DNA of 54,951 nucleotides, taken from contig NZ_FRFF01000001.1 in assembly GCF_900143625.1 (NCBI RefSeq), forward strand, positions 1 through 54,951, written 5' to 3'. The DNA comes from Nocardiopsis sp. JB363 (GTDB taxonomy: Bacteria > Actinomycetota > Actinomycetes > Streptosporangiales > Streptosporangiaceae). The notes beneath the pieces were generated by a model. That model saw only the letters and a list, made by a program, of their open reading frames with translations, did no database searches and was not told the origin of the DNA. The position numbers and the translations under genes were made by a program. How positions within the stretch are numbered: the first letter of the stretch is position 1; every line of letters begins with the position of its first letter. Positions 7,545 to 15,282 of this stretch are shown piece after piece.

Positions 7545-7776
7545 GTGGTCCTCCTCGAAGGTCGTGTCTCACCCGTGTGGACCCGGGCGACGGACCGAAC
7601 TCATCGCCTCGGCGGGCGCGGGCGGGTCAAACAATGCGGACGATTCCGTGCGCGACTCTTGGGTGACCCACCGTGATCGCCGGTGTTACGTTCGCGTGGG
7701 CGAGACGGCGTCTCACGTGGCCCGGCTCGCCGGTGTCCGACGGCGGGCACCGATCCTCCGTCGAGGGAGTTGGCAT

Positions 7777-8826
7777 ATGCGCGCAGTGGTGTTCGAGAAC
7801 TACCAGGAGTTCCCCTCGCTCACCGAGGTGCCCAAACCGGAGCCGGGACCGGGGGAAGTCCTCTTGCGGGTGGCCGGCGCCGGGGCGTGCCACTCCGACA
7901 TCAGCGTCTACCGGGTGTTCGAGAAAGGGCAGACCGGCGCCCAGAAACCGCCGTTCGTCCTAGGGCACGAGAACGCCGGGTGGGTCGAGGCGCTCGGTCC
8001 GGGTGTGAGCGAGCGGATCCAGGTGGGCGGTGCGTACATGGTCTACGGTCCGATCGGCTGTGGGCAGTGTCGCCAGTGCGCCCAGGGGTTGGAGACCTAC
8101 TGCGAGAACGCCGCGACCCTGCCCTACCTGGCGGTGGGGCTGGGGCGGGACGGCGGCATGGCCGAGTACATGACGGCGCCCGCCCACCACCTGATCCCGT
8201 TGGGCGAGGCCGATCCGGTGGCCGCCGCGCCGTTGGCCGACGCGGGTCTGACCCCCTATCACGCGATCAAGAAGGCGCTGCCCCATCTGGCCGGCGGAGG
8301 TCGGTACGCGCTGGCCATCGGTCTGGGCGGCCTCGGTCTGGTCGGGGTGCAGATCCTCCGTGCGCTGACCGGCGCCACGATCATCGCCACCGACGTCAAG
8401 GAGGCGGCGCGCGAACGCGCCGAGGCGGAGGGGGCGCTCACCGTCGGGGCCGGGGAGGACCAGGTGGAGAAGATCCTCGCGCTCACGGGCGGAAGGGGTG
8501 TGGACGCGGCCTTCGACTTCGTGGGCGCGGCTCCGACGGTGTCCACGGCGGCGGCCTCCATGGCACCGGGTGGTCGTTGCACCGTGGTGGGCATCTCGGG
8601 CGGCACCCACGAGTTCTCGTTCTTCACCACCCCGTACGAGTCCTACGTGACCAACACCTATTGGGGTTCGGTCACGGAACTGTGGGAGGTGGTGGACATG
8701 TACAAGGCCGGGCAGATCCGCCCGGACGTGGAGCGGTTCTCCATGGACAACGCGTTGGAGGCGTACCGGAAGCTGGAGGCGGGCGAGGTCAACGGTCGGG
8801 CGGTCGTGACCCCCGACCCGAGCTGA
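7777..8826 (+). CDS. zinc-dependent alcohol dehydrogenase, NAD(P)-dependent
   Basis: A 349-residue medium-chain dehydrogenase. The catalytic-zinc ligands are in GAGACHSDIS and GHENAG; the structural-zinc cluster is CGQCRQCAQGLETYC with four Cys; the Rossmann glycine motif is GLGGLGLVGVQ, followed by a strand ending in Asp (IIATDVKE), which favours NAD+ over NADP+. It should interconvert an alcohol and an aldehyde or ketone. ATG 7777 has GAGGGAG upstream. An atypical SDR follows 88 bases downstream on the same strand, perhaps a two-gene transcript ending at the terminator near 9740. The substrate is unknown. Confidence 0.92.
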   Translation: MRAVVFENYQEFPSLTEVPKPEPGPGEVLLRVAGAGACHSDISVYRVFEKGQTGAQKPPFVLGHENAGWVEALGPGVSERIQVGGAYMVYGPIGCGQCRQCAQGLETYCENAATLPYLAVGLGRDGGMAEYMTAPAHHLIPLGEADPVAAAPLADAGLTPYHAIKKALPHLAGGGRYALAIGLGGLGLVGVQILRALTGATIIATDVKEAARERAEAEGALTVGAGEDQVEKILALTGGRGVDAAFDFVGAAPTVSTAAASMAPGGRCTVVGISGGTHEFSFFTTPYESYVTNTYWGSVTELWEVVDMYKAGQIRPDVERFSMDNALEAYRKLEAGEVNGRAVVTPDPS

Positions 8827-8914
8827 CGTCCTCACCGAGGCCCGCCTTGCCGCCGGGGTCGGGGTACCTGCCAGGATGCGCAGGACATCGCCGGACCGCA
8901 GTGGAGGAGACGAG

Positions 8915-9700
8915 ATGGATCTGGGAATCGCCGGCAGGGTCGCGCTGGTGACCGCCGCCAGTTCGGGGCTGGGCCGGGCCATGGCGCTCGCCCTGGCGGC
9001 GGAGGGGGTGAAGGTGGCCGTGACCGGCCGTGACTCCGAACGTCTCCGGGCCACCGTCGACGCCTGCCGGGCCACGGGTGTGGCGGCCATGGGCATCGAG
9101 TGGGACCTGGCCGAGCACGGACGCGCCGGTGAGGTCGCCGACCGGGTCGCCGCCGACCTGGGGCCGGTGGACATCCTGATCAACAACACCGGTGGGCCGC
9201 CGCCCACGACGGCGCTGGGCCAGGACCCCGCCCTGTGGCGGGACATGTACGCGGCGATGGTGCTGCCGGTGATCGAGCTGACCGACGCGGTCGTGGGCGG
9301 GATGCGCGAACGCGGTTGGGGACGGATCATCACCAGCACCTCGTCGGGGCCGATCACCCCCATCCCGAACCTGGGCGTGTCCAACACGCTGCGGGCCTCG
9401 CTGCACTCCTGGTCCAAGACCGTGGCCAACGAGGTCGCCGCGGACGGGGTGACCGCCAACGTCATCGTGCCGGGCCGGATCGCCACCCCGCGGGTGGACT
9501 CGCTGGACCGCGCCCGCGCCGAACGCGACGGGTCGTCGCTGGAGGAGGCTCAGGCCAAGGCCCGCGCCTCGATCCCCGCAGGGCGTTACGGCGACCCGGC
9601 CGAGTACGGCGCGGTGGCGGCCTTCCTCGCGAGCGGTCAGGCCGCGTACGTGACCGGTTCGGTCATCCGGGTCGACGGCGGTCAGGTCCCGTCGGTCTGA
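8915..9700 (+). CDS. atypical short-chain dehydrogenase/reductase lacking YxxxK
   Basis: A 261-residue SDR-fold protein with the cofactor motif TAASSGLGRAMA, an ILINNTGG in place of NNAG, and the C-terminal VTGSVIRVDGGQ. Where classical SDRs carry Tyr-x3-Lys, this protein reads PNLGVSNTLRASLHSW, so the catalytic Tyr and Lys are missing although the preceding Ser stretch (STSSG) is kept. Members of this branch are usually annotated as SDR oxidoreductases of unknown function; it may use different chemistry or be a binding protein. ATG 8915 has GGAGGAGA upstream; in-frame codons back to 8876 lack this. It lies downstream of the alcohol dehydrogenase. Confidence 0.85.
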   Translation: MDLGIAGRVALVTAASSGLGRAMALALAAEGVKVAVTGRDSERLRATVDACRATGVAAMGIEWDLAEHGRAGEVADRVAADLGPVDILINNTGGPPPTTALGQDPALWRDMYAAMVLPVIELTDAVVGGMRERGWGRIITSTSSGPITPIPNLGVSNTLRASLHSWSKTVANEVAADGVTANVIVPGRIATPRVDSLDRARAERDGSSLEEAQAKARASIPAGRYGDPAEYGAVAAFLASGQAAYVTGSVIRVDGGQVPSV

Positions 9701-9721
9701 GCCGGTGATCCGAACCGCTGT

Positions 9722-9753
9722 CCGGGGCGTGCCCGTGGCCCGGCACGCCCCGG
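9722..9753. terminator. bidirectional terminator
   Basis: A perfect 12-base stem (CCGGGGCGTGCC and complement) with an 8-base loop between the convergent SDR gene and the last gene of the fatty-acid-modification operon. Confidence 0.8.
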
Positions 9754-9763
9754 CCCCGTCCCT

Positions 9764-10573
9764 TCAGGAATGGGTGTGGCGCTTGGGCGGTAGGGGGAAG
9801 AAGGCGCTGGTGCGTTCGGTGTACTCGGCCCAGCCGGGACGACCGGCCATGTGCTCCTCCATGAGCCGCCGGCCCGAACCCCGGGTGAGCAGGTAGGTCA
9901 TCACCAGTGGGGCGGGCAGGGTGAGCAGAACCCACCACGAACCCGCGGCGACCAGGAACAGGCCCCACCACACGCACGCGTCGCCGAAGTAGTTGGGGTG
10001 ACGGGTCCACGCCCACAGGCCACGGTCCATGATCCGGCCCTTGTTGGCGGGATCGGCCTTGAACCGGGCGAGCTGGGCGTCGCCCACGGACTCGAACAGG
10101 AACCCGATCAGCCACAGCAGCACGCCGAGCGCGGCCACCCACCCGAAGGCTCCGGAGGTGAACGCGCCCACCTGGATCGGTGTGGAGATCAGCCACACCA
10201 AGGCTCCCTGGAGCAGGTAGACCACGCGCAGCGCGTAGAGGTCCGGGTCTCCGGGCGCGTTCGACAGGAACCTCTCGTAGCGCGGGTCCTCGCCCTTGCC
10301 CCGGCCGCGCAGACCGATGTGCACCGCCAGGCGCAGCCCCCACACGGTGGTCAGCGCGACCAGTGGCCAGACGCGGGTGGGGTCGCCGTATCCGGTGGCG
10401 GTGACCACCACTCCGGTGGTCAGCGCGGTGGCCGCGAAGGCCGCGCCCCAGGCGGAGTCGACGACGCTGTGCCGGCCCAGCCGCACCCCGATCGCGAAGG
10501 TGGTGAGCATGACGGCGGCCAGGACCAGCGCGGTCACCCCCAGGTTGAGGGCCAGGGCCGCACCGACGCTCAC
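9764..10573 (-). CDS. DUF1295 membrane protein (Rv0446c-like)
   Basis: A 269-residue integral membrane protein of the DUF1295 / steroid 5-alpha-reductase-like superfamily. About seven hydrophobic segments are visible. The C-terminal part carries the family pattern MDRGLWAWTRHPNYFGDACVW, then RRLMEEHMAGRPGWAEYTER and PLPPK. Relatives reduce double bonds or methylate isoprenoids at the membrane. GTG 10573 overlaps the stop of the preceding methyltransferase gene (GTGA) with GAGGAG upstream, so translation is coupled. It is the last gene of the five-gene operon and corresponds in position to M. tuberculosis Rv0446c. In that species sigK follows; here a terminator does. A role in reducing or finishing the methylated acyl chain is inference. 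Confidence 0.87.
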   Translation of the reverse strand: MSVGAALALNLGVTALVLAAVMLTTFAIGVRLGRHSVVDSAWGAAFAATALTTGVVVTATGYGDPTRVWPLVALTTVWGLRLAVHIGLRGRGKGEDPRYERFLSNAPGDPDLYALRVVYLLQGALVWLISTPIQVGAFTSGAFGWVAALGVLLWLIGFLFESVGDAQLARFKADPANKGRIMDRGLWAWTRHPNYFGDACVWWGLFLVAAGSWWVLLTLPAPLVMTYLLTRGSGRRLMEEHMAGRPGWAEYTERTSAFFPLPPKRHTHS

Positions 10574-11886
10574 GTGGTCTCCTCGGGGCGGTGGGCCAGG
10601 ATCTGGTCGACGCCCATGCGCCCCTCCTCGAAGGCGAGCGCTCCCCCGGCCAGGTACAGCCGCCATACCCGGGCGGTCTGCGGGCCGGCGATCCGCACCA
10701 GTTCGTCGAACCGGCGTTCCAGCTCGTCGGACCAGGCGCGGGCGGTGCGCACGTAGTTCTCGCGCAGCGCCCGCACGCCTCGCACCTCCAGCCCGGCGTC
10801 CTCGATGAGCGTGACGGTCTCGCCGAGCGGGCGCATGTGCATGTCGGGGGCGATGTAGCGCTCGATGAACGGGCCGCCGCCGGGGTGGCTTCCGCGTCGG
10901 GACATCTGCTGGATCAGCAGGGAGCCGCCCGGACGCAGGAGGTCGTGGAGCCGGCGGGCGAAGGGCCCGTAGGCGTCGCGTCCCACGTGTTCGCCCATCT
11001 CCACGGTGGCCACGGCGTCGAATCCGTGCCCGACGGGTTCGTCGAAGGTGTCGTCGGCGATGTCGCGGTAGTGCAGCAGGCGCACGTCGACCAGGTGGTC
11101 CAGTCCCTCCGCGACGGCGCGTTCGGCCACGTGGTCGCGTTGGCGGGCCGACAGGGTCACCGCGTCCACCCGCGCCCCGTGCTCGCGGGCGGCGTGCAGG
11201 GTGAGCGAACCCCAGCCGCAGCCCACGTCCAGCAGCCGGTCTCCGGCGCGGAGTCCGAGGTCGGCGCAGATGAGTTCGAGTTTGGCGCGTTGGGCCTGGG
11301 CCAGGGTCTGCTCGGGCCGTTCGGGGTCCCAGTAGGCGCAGGAGTAGGCCATGGTCTCGTCGAGCAGGAGCTCGTAGAGGTCGTTGCCGGCGTCGTAGTG
11401 ATGGGAGACGGCGGCGGCGTCGCGTTCGCGGCTGTGGAGTCGTCCGCCCAGGCGCGCCTCGATGGACGGCGCGGGCGGTGGCGGTCCCACCAGGCCCAGG
11501 ACCAGGGCGACGTGGGCCGCGCGTGCCCAGTCGGCCGGCCCCGGCAGCGAGGTGCCGTGTTCGCGTACCGAGGCCCACACGCGTCGCAGGGCGTCGGTGA
11601 GGTCGCCCTCGACCTGCAGGCCCCCGGTGACGTAGGCGCGGGACAGACCCAGCTCTCCGGGGCGGGCCAGCACGTGGCGCAGGGCGTCGCGGTCCCGTAC
11701 CGTCACGCGCGGCGCGTTCGCGGGGCCGTACTCGCTGCCGTCCCAGGTGCGCAACCGCACCGGGGGCACCCCGTTGAAGAAGGCGGCGACCAGGGGGCCC
11801 AGCAGGTGGGCCGCCCCTCGCGCGCCGGGGCCGCTCCGGGGTCGATCGGTGGCGGCGGTAGCGGATCGGGCGGTGGTGGTGGTCAT
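10570..11886 (-). CDS. cyclopropane-fatty-acid-synthase-type methyltransferase (copy 2 in operon)
   Basis: A 438-residue SAM-dependent methyltransferase of the CFA synthase/mycolic-acid-cyclase family, which methylenates or methylates double bonds of phospholipid acyl chains. The N-terminal 140 or so residues form the family's accessory lipid-binding domain. The catalytic domain has HHYDAGNDLYELLLDETM, the SAM motif LLDVGCGWGSL, the active-site Glu in VEMGEHVG, and FIERYIAPDMHMRP. ATG 11886 overlaps the previous stop (ATGA). It sits beside another CFA-type gene of about the same length but clearly different sequence (EMGEHVG here, EMIEAVG there), so the two probably do different steps or use different substrates. 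UfaA1 (Rv0447c) is the single mycobacterial counterpart. Confidence 0.9.
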   Translation of the reverse strand: MTTTTARSATAATDRPRSGPGARGAAHLLGPLVAAFFNGVPPVRLRTWDGSEYGPANAPRVTVRDRDALRHVLARPGELGLSRAYVTGGLQVEGDLTDALRRVWASVREHGTSLPGPADWARAAHVALVLGLVGPPPPAPSIEARLGGRLHSRERDAAAVSHHYDAGNDLYELLLDETMAYSCAYWDPERPEQTLAQAQRAKLELICADLGLRAGDRLLDVGCGWGSLTLHAAREHGARVDAVTLSARQRDHVAERAVAEGLDHLVDVRLLHYRDIADDTFDEPVGHGFDAVATVEMGEHVGRDAYGPFARRLHDLLRPGGSLLIQQMSRRGSHPGGGPFIERYIAPDMHMRPLGETVTLIEDAGLEVRGVRALRENYVRTARAWSDELERRFDELVRIAGPQTARVWRLYLAGGALAFEEGRMGVDQILAHRPEETT

Positions 11887-13124
11887 GCGGGATGCTCCAG
11901 GGTGATCTGCTCGACGTCGATGATCCCGGATCGGAATCCGGCCTCGCAGTAGGCCAGGTAGAAGGTCCACATCCGGTGGAAGACCGGATCGAAGCCCAGG
12001 TCGGCGACCTGGTCGGCCGCGTCGACGAAGGTGCGGCGCCACACGGCCAGGGTGTCGGCGTAGTCGCGGCCGAAGGCCCGCCGTTGGGCGACGCGCAGGC
12101 GGGTGTGGGCGGAGAACTCTCTGCGCAGGGCCGTGATCGAGGGGATGAGTCCGCCGGGGAACACGTACTTGTGCATCCAGGTGTAGGAGCCGCGCGAGGC
12201 GCGCATCATGGCGTGCTCCATGGTGATGCACTGGAGCGCCACCCTTCCGCCGGGCCGGGTGAGGCGGTCCAGGGCGGTGACGTAGGCGGTCCAGTACTTC
12301 TCGCCCACCGCCTCGATCATCTCGCAGCTGACGACGGCGTCGTAGGAACCGGTGGCGTCGCGGTAGTCGCACAGCCGCACGTCGACGCGGTCGCTCATCC
12401 CGGCTTCGGCGACGCGGGCACGGGCCAGGTCGCGCTGTTCGGTGGACAGGGTGATGGAGGTGACGCGGGCGCCGCGTCGGGCGGCCCGAACGGCCAGTTC
12501 GCCCCAGCCGGTGCCGATCTCCAGGAGTTCGGTGCCCTCCTCCACCCGGGCGGAGTCCAGGAGCCGGTCGATCTTGCGTTCCTGGGCGCGGGCCAGTCCG
12601 TGGGCGTCGCGCGGGTCCTCGCCGCTGAACAGCGCCGACGAGTAGGTCATGGTGCGGTCCAGGAACAGCGCGAACAGGTCGTTGGACAGGTCGTAGTGGT
12701 GGCTGATGTGCCGGCGCGCTCCCGCCCTCGTGTTGCGGTCGGAGGCGGGTCGGCGCGGCAGGGTGACGTGTCGCAGCGGGTGCAGGGCTCGGGGGACGAG
12801 CCGTTCGTAGTGGTCGGCCAGGCGGGTGAGCAGGGAGACGAGGTCGGGTGAGTCCCACTCCCCCGCCATGTACGACTCACCGAACCCGATGAGGCCGTCG
12901 TGGGCCAGTCGGGCGTGGAAGGCGTCGGGGTCGCGCAGCCAGAGCACGGGGGTGTCCCCGTGCTCGTGCGGCGTGCCGGTACCGGTGTGCACACGGATAC
13001 CGGCCAGTGGGAGGGCCCGGGCCGTGACCAGGCGTGCCACGGCGGTGCGCAGCCCGCTCCGCGGGATCCGGGCCACGTCGGGCCAGCGTTCGGCGTTCGG
13101 TGAGGTGGCTTCGACGGTGGTCAT
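11883..13124 (-). CDS. cyclopropane-fatty-acid-synthase-type methyltransferase (copy 1, UfaA1-like)
   Basis: A 413-residue CFA synthase family methyltransferase. N-terminal accessory domain, then HHYDLSNDLFALFLDRTMTY, SAM motif LLEIGTGWGEL, active-site region EMIEAVGEKYWTAY, LTRPGGRVALQCITM and the conserved YVFPGGLIPS. It should transfer a methyl(ene) group from SAM to an unsaturated membrane acyl chain at the cytoplasmic face. ATG 13124 shares one base with the previous stop (TGATG). Gene order (FAD protein, DUF1365, this, then DUF1295) matches M. tuberculosis Rv0449c to Rv0446c, with this gene in the ufaA1 position and an extra paralogue inserted after it. Confidence 0.9.
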   Translation of the reverse strand: MTTVEATSPNAERWPDVARIPRSGLRTAVARLVTARALPLAGIRVHTGTGTPHEHGDTPVLWLRDPDAFHARLAHDGLIGFGESYMAGEWDSPDLVSLLTRLADHYERLVPRALHPLRHVTLPRRPASDRNTRAGARRHISHHYDLSNDLFALFLDRTMTYSSALFSGEDPRDAHGLARAQERKIDRLLDSARVEEGTELLEIGTGWGELAVRAARRGARVTSITLSTEQRDLARARVAEAGMSDRVDVRLCDYRDATGSYDAVVSCEMIEAVGEKYWTAYVTALDRLTRPGGRVALQCITMEHAMMRASRGSYTWMHKYVFPGGLIPSITALRREFSAHTRLRVAQRRAFGRDYADTLAVWRRTFVDAADQVADLGFDPVFHRMWTFYLAYCEAGFRSGIIDVEQITLEHPA

Positions 13125-13864
13125 CAACGTGCTCCTCGCGGTTCGTGGTCCGAGCGATGGACGGGCCGGTCCCGTACGGGCAGGCCACGCAGGTAGAGCC
13201 GGATGCCGTGGAAGCGGATGCGCGCCGCGTCGACCAGTGGCGCCAGCGGGTAGCGCAGGTTCAGCCACAGCAGGGTGGCCCGGGTGAGGGGACGTCGCAG
13301 GCCGCGTACCGACGCGGTGAAGGGCGGATGTCCCTCGCGGTGCAGGGCCACGGTCAGGTCGAGCCGCTCGCCGGGTTCGGGCAGGGAGAGCCGGTAGTGG
13401 CCGTCGACGTCGTTGAACGGGGACACGTACAGGGCCTTGTCGGCTCGGGCCCGGCCGCGTTCGTCGGGGTGCAGGAGGTAGCGGTGGCGGTCGCCGTAGG
13501 TGTTGTGCACCTCGGCGACCACCGCACGCGGCGCACCGTGGGGGTCGTGGCACCAGTACACGGTCAGCGGGTTGAACACGTGGCCGAACACCCGGGCGTG
13601 GGCGAGCATGAACACGCGCCCGCCGGCCGCTTCCACGCCCTGGTCGCGCAGGTAGGAGTCCAGGTCGGCGCGGATCGTGGCCGCCCGCCCGGAGCCGTGG
13701 TCGGCGGGGTGGAAGCCGGCGAGCGGACGCAGGGGCCGGGGAAGGCGCGGCGGGTGGTCCAGGTCGATGAACCAGTAGAGGGTGCGGTGGGCGAAGGCGT
13801 ACCGCACCGGGGCCGACCGCACGTGGTGGACGGTCGCCTCGTACAGGGCGGATGTGCGTCTCAC
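13124..13864 (-). CDS. DUF1365 protein (Rv0448c-like)
   Basis: A 246-residue DUF1365 protein. Family signatures are YEATVHHVRSAPVRYAFAHR at the N-terminus, VFGHVFNPLTVYWCHD, VVAEVHNTYGDRHRY, KALYVSPFNDVDGHYRL and the C-terminal basic stretch. Its biochemical role is not established. It nearly always sits between an FAD amine-oxidase-like gene and a CFA synthase gene, as here, and is thought to act with them on unsaturated fatty acids. GTG 13864 overlaps the oxidoreductase stop (GTGA). Corresponds to M. tuberculosis Rv0448c. Confidence 0.9.
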   Translation of the reverse strand: MRRTSALYEATVHHVRSAPVRYAFAHRTLYWFIDLDHPPRLPRPLRPLAGFHPADHGSGRAATIRADLDSYLRDQGVEAAGGRVFMLAHARVFGHVFNPLTVYWCHDPHGAPRAVVAEVHNTYGDRHRYLLHPDERGRARADKALYVSPFNDVDGHYRLSLPEPGERLDLTVALHREGHPPFTASVRGLRRPLTRATLLWLNLRYPLAPLVDAARIRFHGIRLYLRGLPVRDRPVHRSDHEPRGAR

Positions 13865-15147
13865 CAGGTCCTCCCCAACGCGGCGGCGGCTTCCGCGCCG
13901 GCCCGGCACCCGTCCTCATGGAAGCCCCAGCCGTAGTGGGCGCCGGCGTAGGCGAGGGTGGGGCCGTCCAGGGAGCGCAGACGGCTCTGGGCCGCGACCG
14001 ACTCGGGGGTGAAGACCGGGTGGGCGTAGTCCATGGCGGCCACCACCTTCGCGGGGTCCACGTCTGCGTCATCGTTGAGCGTCACGATGTAGTCGTACCC
14101 CTCGGGCAGGCCCTGAAGTCGGTTCATGTGGTACCCGACCCGCACGGGGGCGCGTCCGGGGGCGCAGGCGGGCAACCGTTGGTTCCAGGAGGCCCAGGTG
14201 GCGCGGTCATCGGGGAGTACGGAGGTGTCGGTGTGCAGCAGGGTGCGGTTACGCGTGTAGGTGAAGGCGCCCAGTACCTCGCGTTCGGTGTCCGTGGGCT
14301 CCTCCAGCAGGGCCAGGGCCTGGTCGGCGTGGGTGGCGACCACGGCGGCGTCGAAATCGGCCGTTCCGACGTCGGTGCGCACCCGCACGCCGCGGTCGCC
14401 CCTGGCCAGCCCGCGCACGGGGGTTCCGGTGCGGACCGAGTGCAGGTTCTTGGCCACCCGTTCGACGTAGGTGTACGAACCGCCCTCGACCGTTCGCCAG
14501 CGGGGTGATCCCCAGATCCCGAGCATGCCGTGGTGTTCCAGGAAGGTGAACAGGTGGCGGGCCGGGTACTCCAGGGCGGTGCCCGCCGGGCAGGACCAGA
14601 CCGCCGAGACCAACGGAAGCAGGAAGTGGGCGGTGAAGTAGGGGGTGAAGCGGTGGCGTTCGACGAAGGCGCCGAGGCTGGGACCGATCGCAGCCCGCTC
14701 CCCGTCCAGGCGTCGGGCGGTCTTGAGCAGGCGGTGCGCGGCCCGGTGGAAGCGGGGAACGTCGGCGAGCATGCGCAGGTAGTCGACGCTCGCCCGGGAA
14801 CGGTTCGGCCACATGGCCCGAAGTCCTCGGTCTCCCGCGTACTCCAGTCCGCAACCGGCGCAGCTCACCGACAGGCTCATCTCGGTGGGGCGGGTGGGGA
14901 CGTCGAGTTCGTCGAACAGGCGCAGCAGGTGGGGATAGGTGCGGCGGTTGTGGACGATGAAGCCGCTGTCCACGCCCAGTGGTTCGCCGTCGGGTCCGGG
15001 AAGGCTGTGGGTGTGGGCGTGCCCGCCGAGCCGGTCGTCGGCCTCGAACAGCGTGACGTCGTCGTGGCGGTGCAGGACGTGGGCGGCGGTGAGTCCGGAG
15101 ATCCCGCTGCCGATCACCGCTACTCGTCGTCGGTGGTGTGTGCTCAT
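13861..15147 (-). CDS. FAD-dependent amine-oxidase-like oxidoreductase (Rv0449c-like)
   Basis: A 428-residue flavoprotein, first gene of the five-gene operon. The dinucleotide motif VAVIGSGISGLTAAHVL is at residues 9-25, then FEADDRLGGHAHT, and the C-terminal FAD-closing segment YAGAHYGWGFHEDGCRAG. The middle shows the family's GVDSGFIVHNRRTYPHL and YPARHLFTFLEHHGML. Relatives lie beside DUF1365 and CFA synthase genes and are proposed to oxidise or desaturate acyl chains. In Rhodobacter sphaeroides a related operon (RSP_1087-1091, from memory) belongs to the singlet-oxygen sigma-E regulon. In M. tuberculosis the counterpart Rv0449c heads the sigK operon. A SigK-like promoter lies 38 bases upstream of this start. 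Confidence 0.9.
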   Translation of the reverse strand: MSTHHRRRVAVIGSGISGLTAAHVLHRHDDVTLFEADDRLGGHAHTHSLPGPDGEPLGVDSGFIVHNRRTYPHLLRLFDELDVPTRPTEMSLSVSCAGCGLEYAGDRGLRAMWPNRSRASVDYLRMLADVPRFHRAAHRLLKTARRLDGERAAIGPSLGAFVERHRFTPYFTAHFLLPLVSAVWSCPAGTALEYPARHLFTFLEHHGMLGIWGSPRWRTVEGGSYTYVERVAKNLHSVRTGTPVRGLARGDRGVRVRTDVGTADFDAAVVATHADQALALLEEPTDTEREVLGAFTYTRNRTLLHTDTSVLPDDRATWASWNQRLPACAPGRAPVRVGYHMNRLQGLPEGYDYIVTLNDDADVDPAKVVAAMDYAHPVFTPESVAAQSRLRSLDGPTLAYAGAHYGWGFHEDGCRAGAEAAAALGRTW

Positions 15148-15184
15148 GCGACCTCTCGTGTGCGATGGTGCGGGCGTTACGAGG

Positions 15185-15212
15185 TATTCGGCGCAGAGGG
15201 TCGGGCGGATGG
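15185..15212 (-). promoter_or_regulatory. SigK-like ECF promoter of the fatty-acid operon
   Basis: On the minus strand CCATCC (15212-15207) is followed after 15 bases by CCGAATA (15191-15185). These are the hexamers I recall as the -35 and -10 elements of mycobacterial SigK promoters, here in ordinary ECF spacing and 38 bases before the first gene of an operon syntenic with the sigK operon. No sigK/rskA pair is in this window. Confidence 0.6.
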
Positions 15213-15282
15213 GTGGTATCCGGGGAAAAGATGCACGAAGGACGGGCGATCGCCGATCGGTGTTCCGACGGGACGGTCGGGT

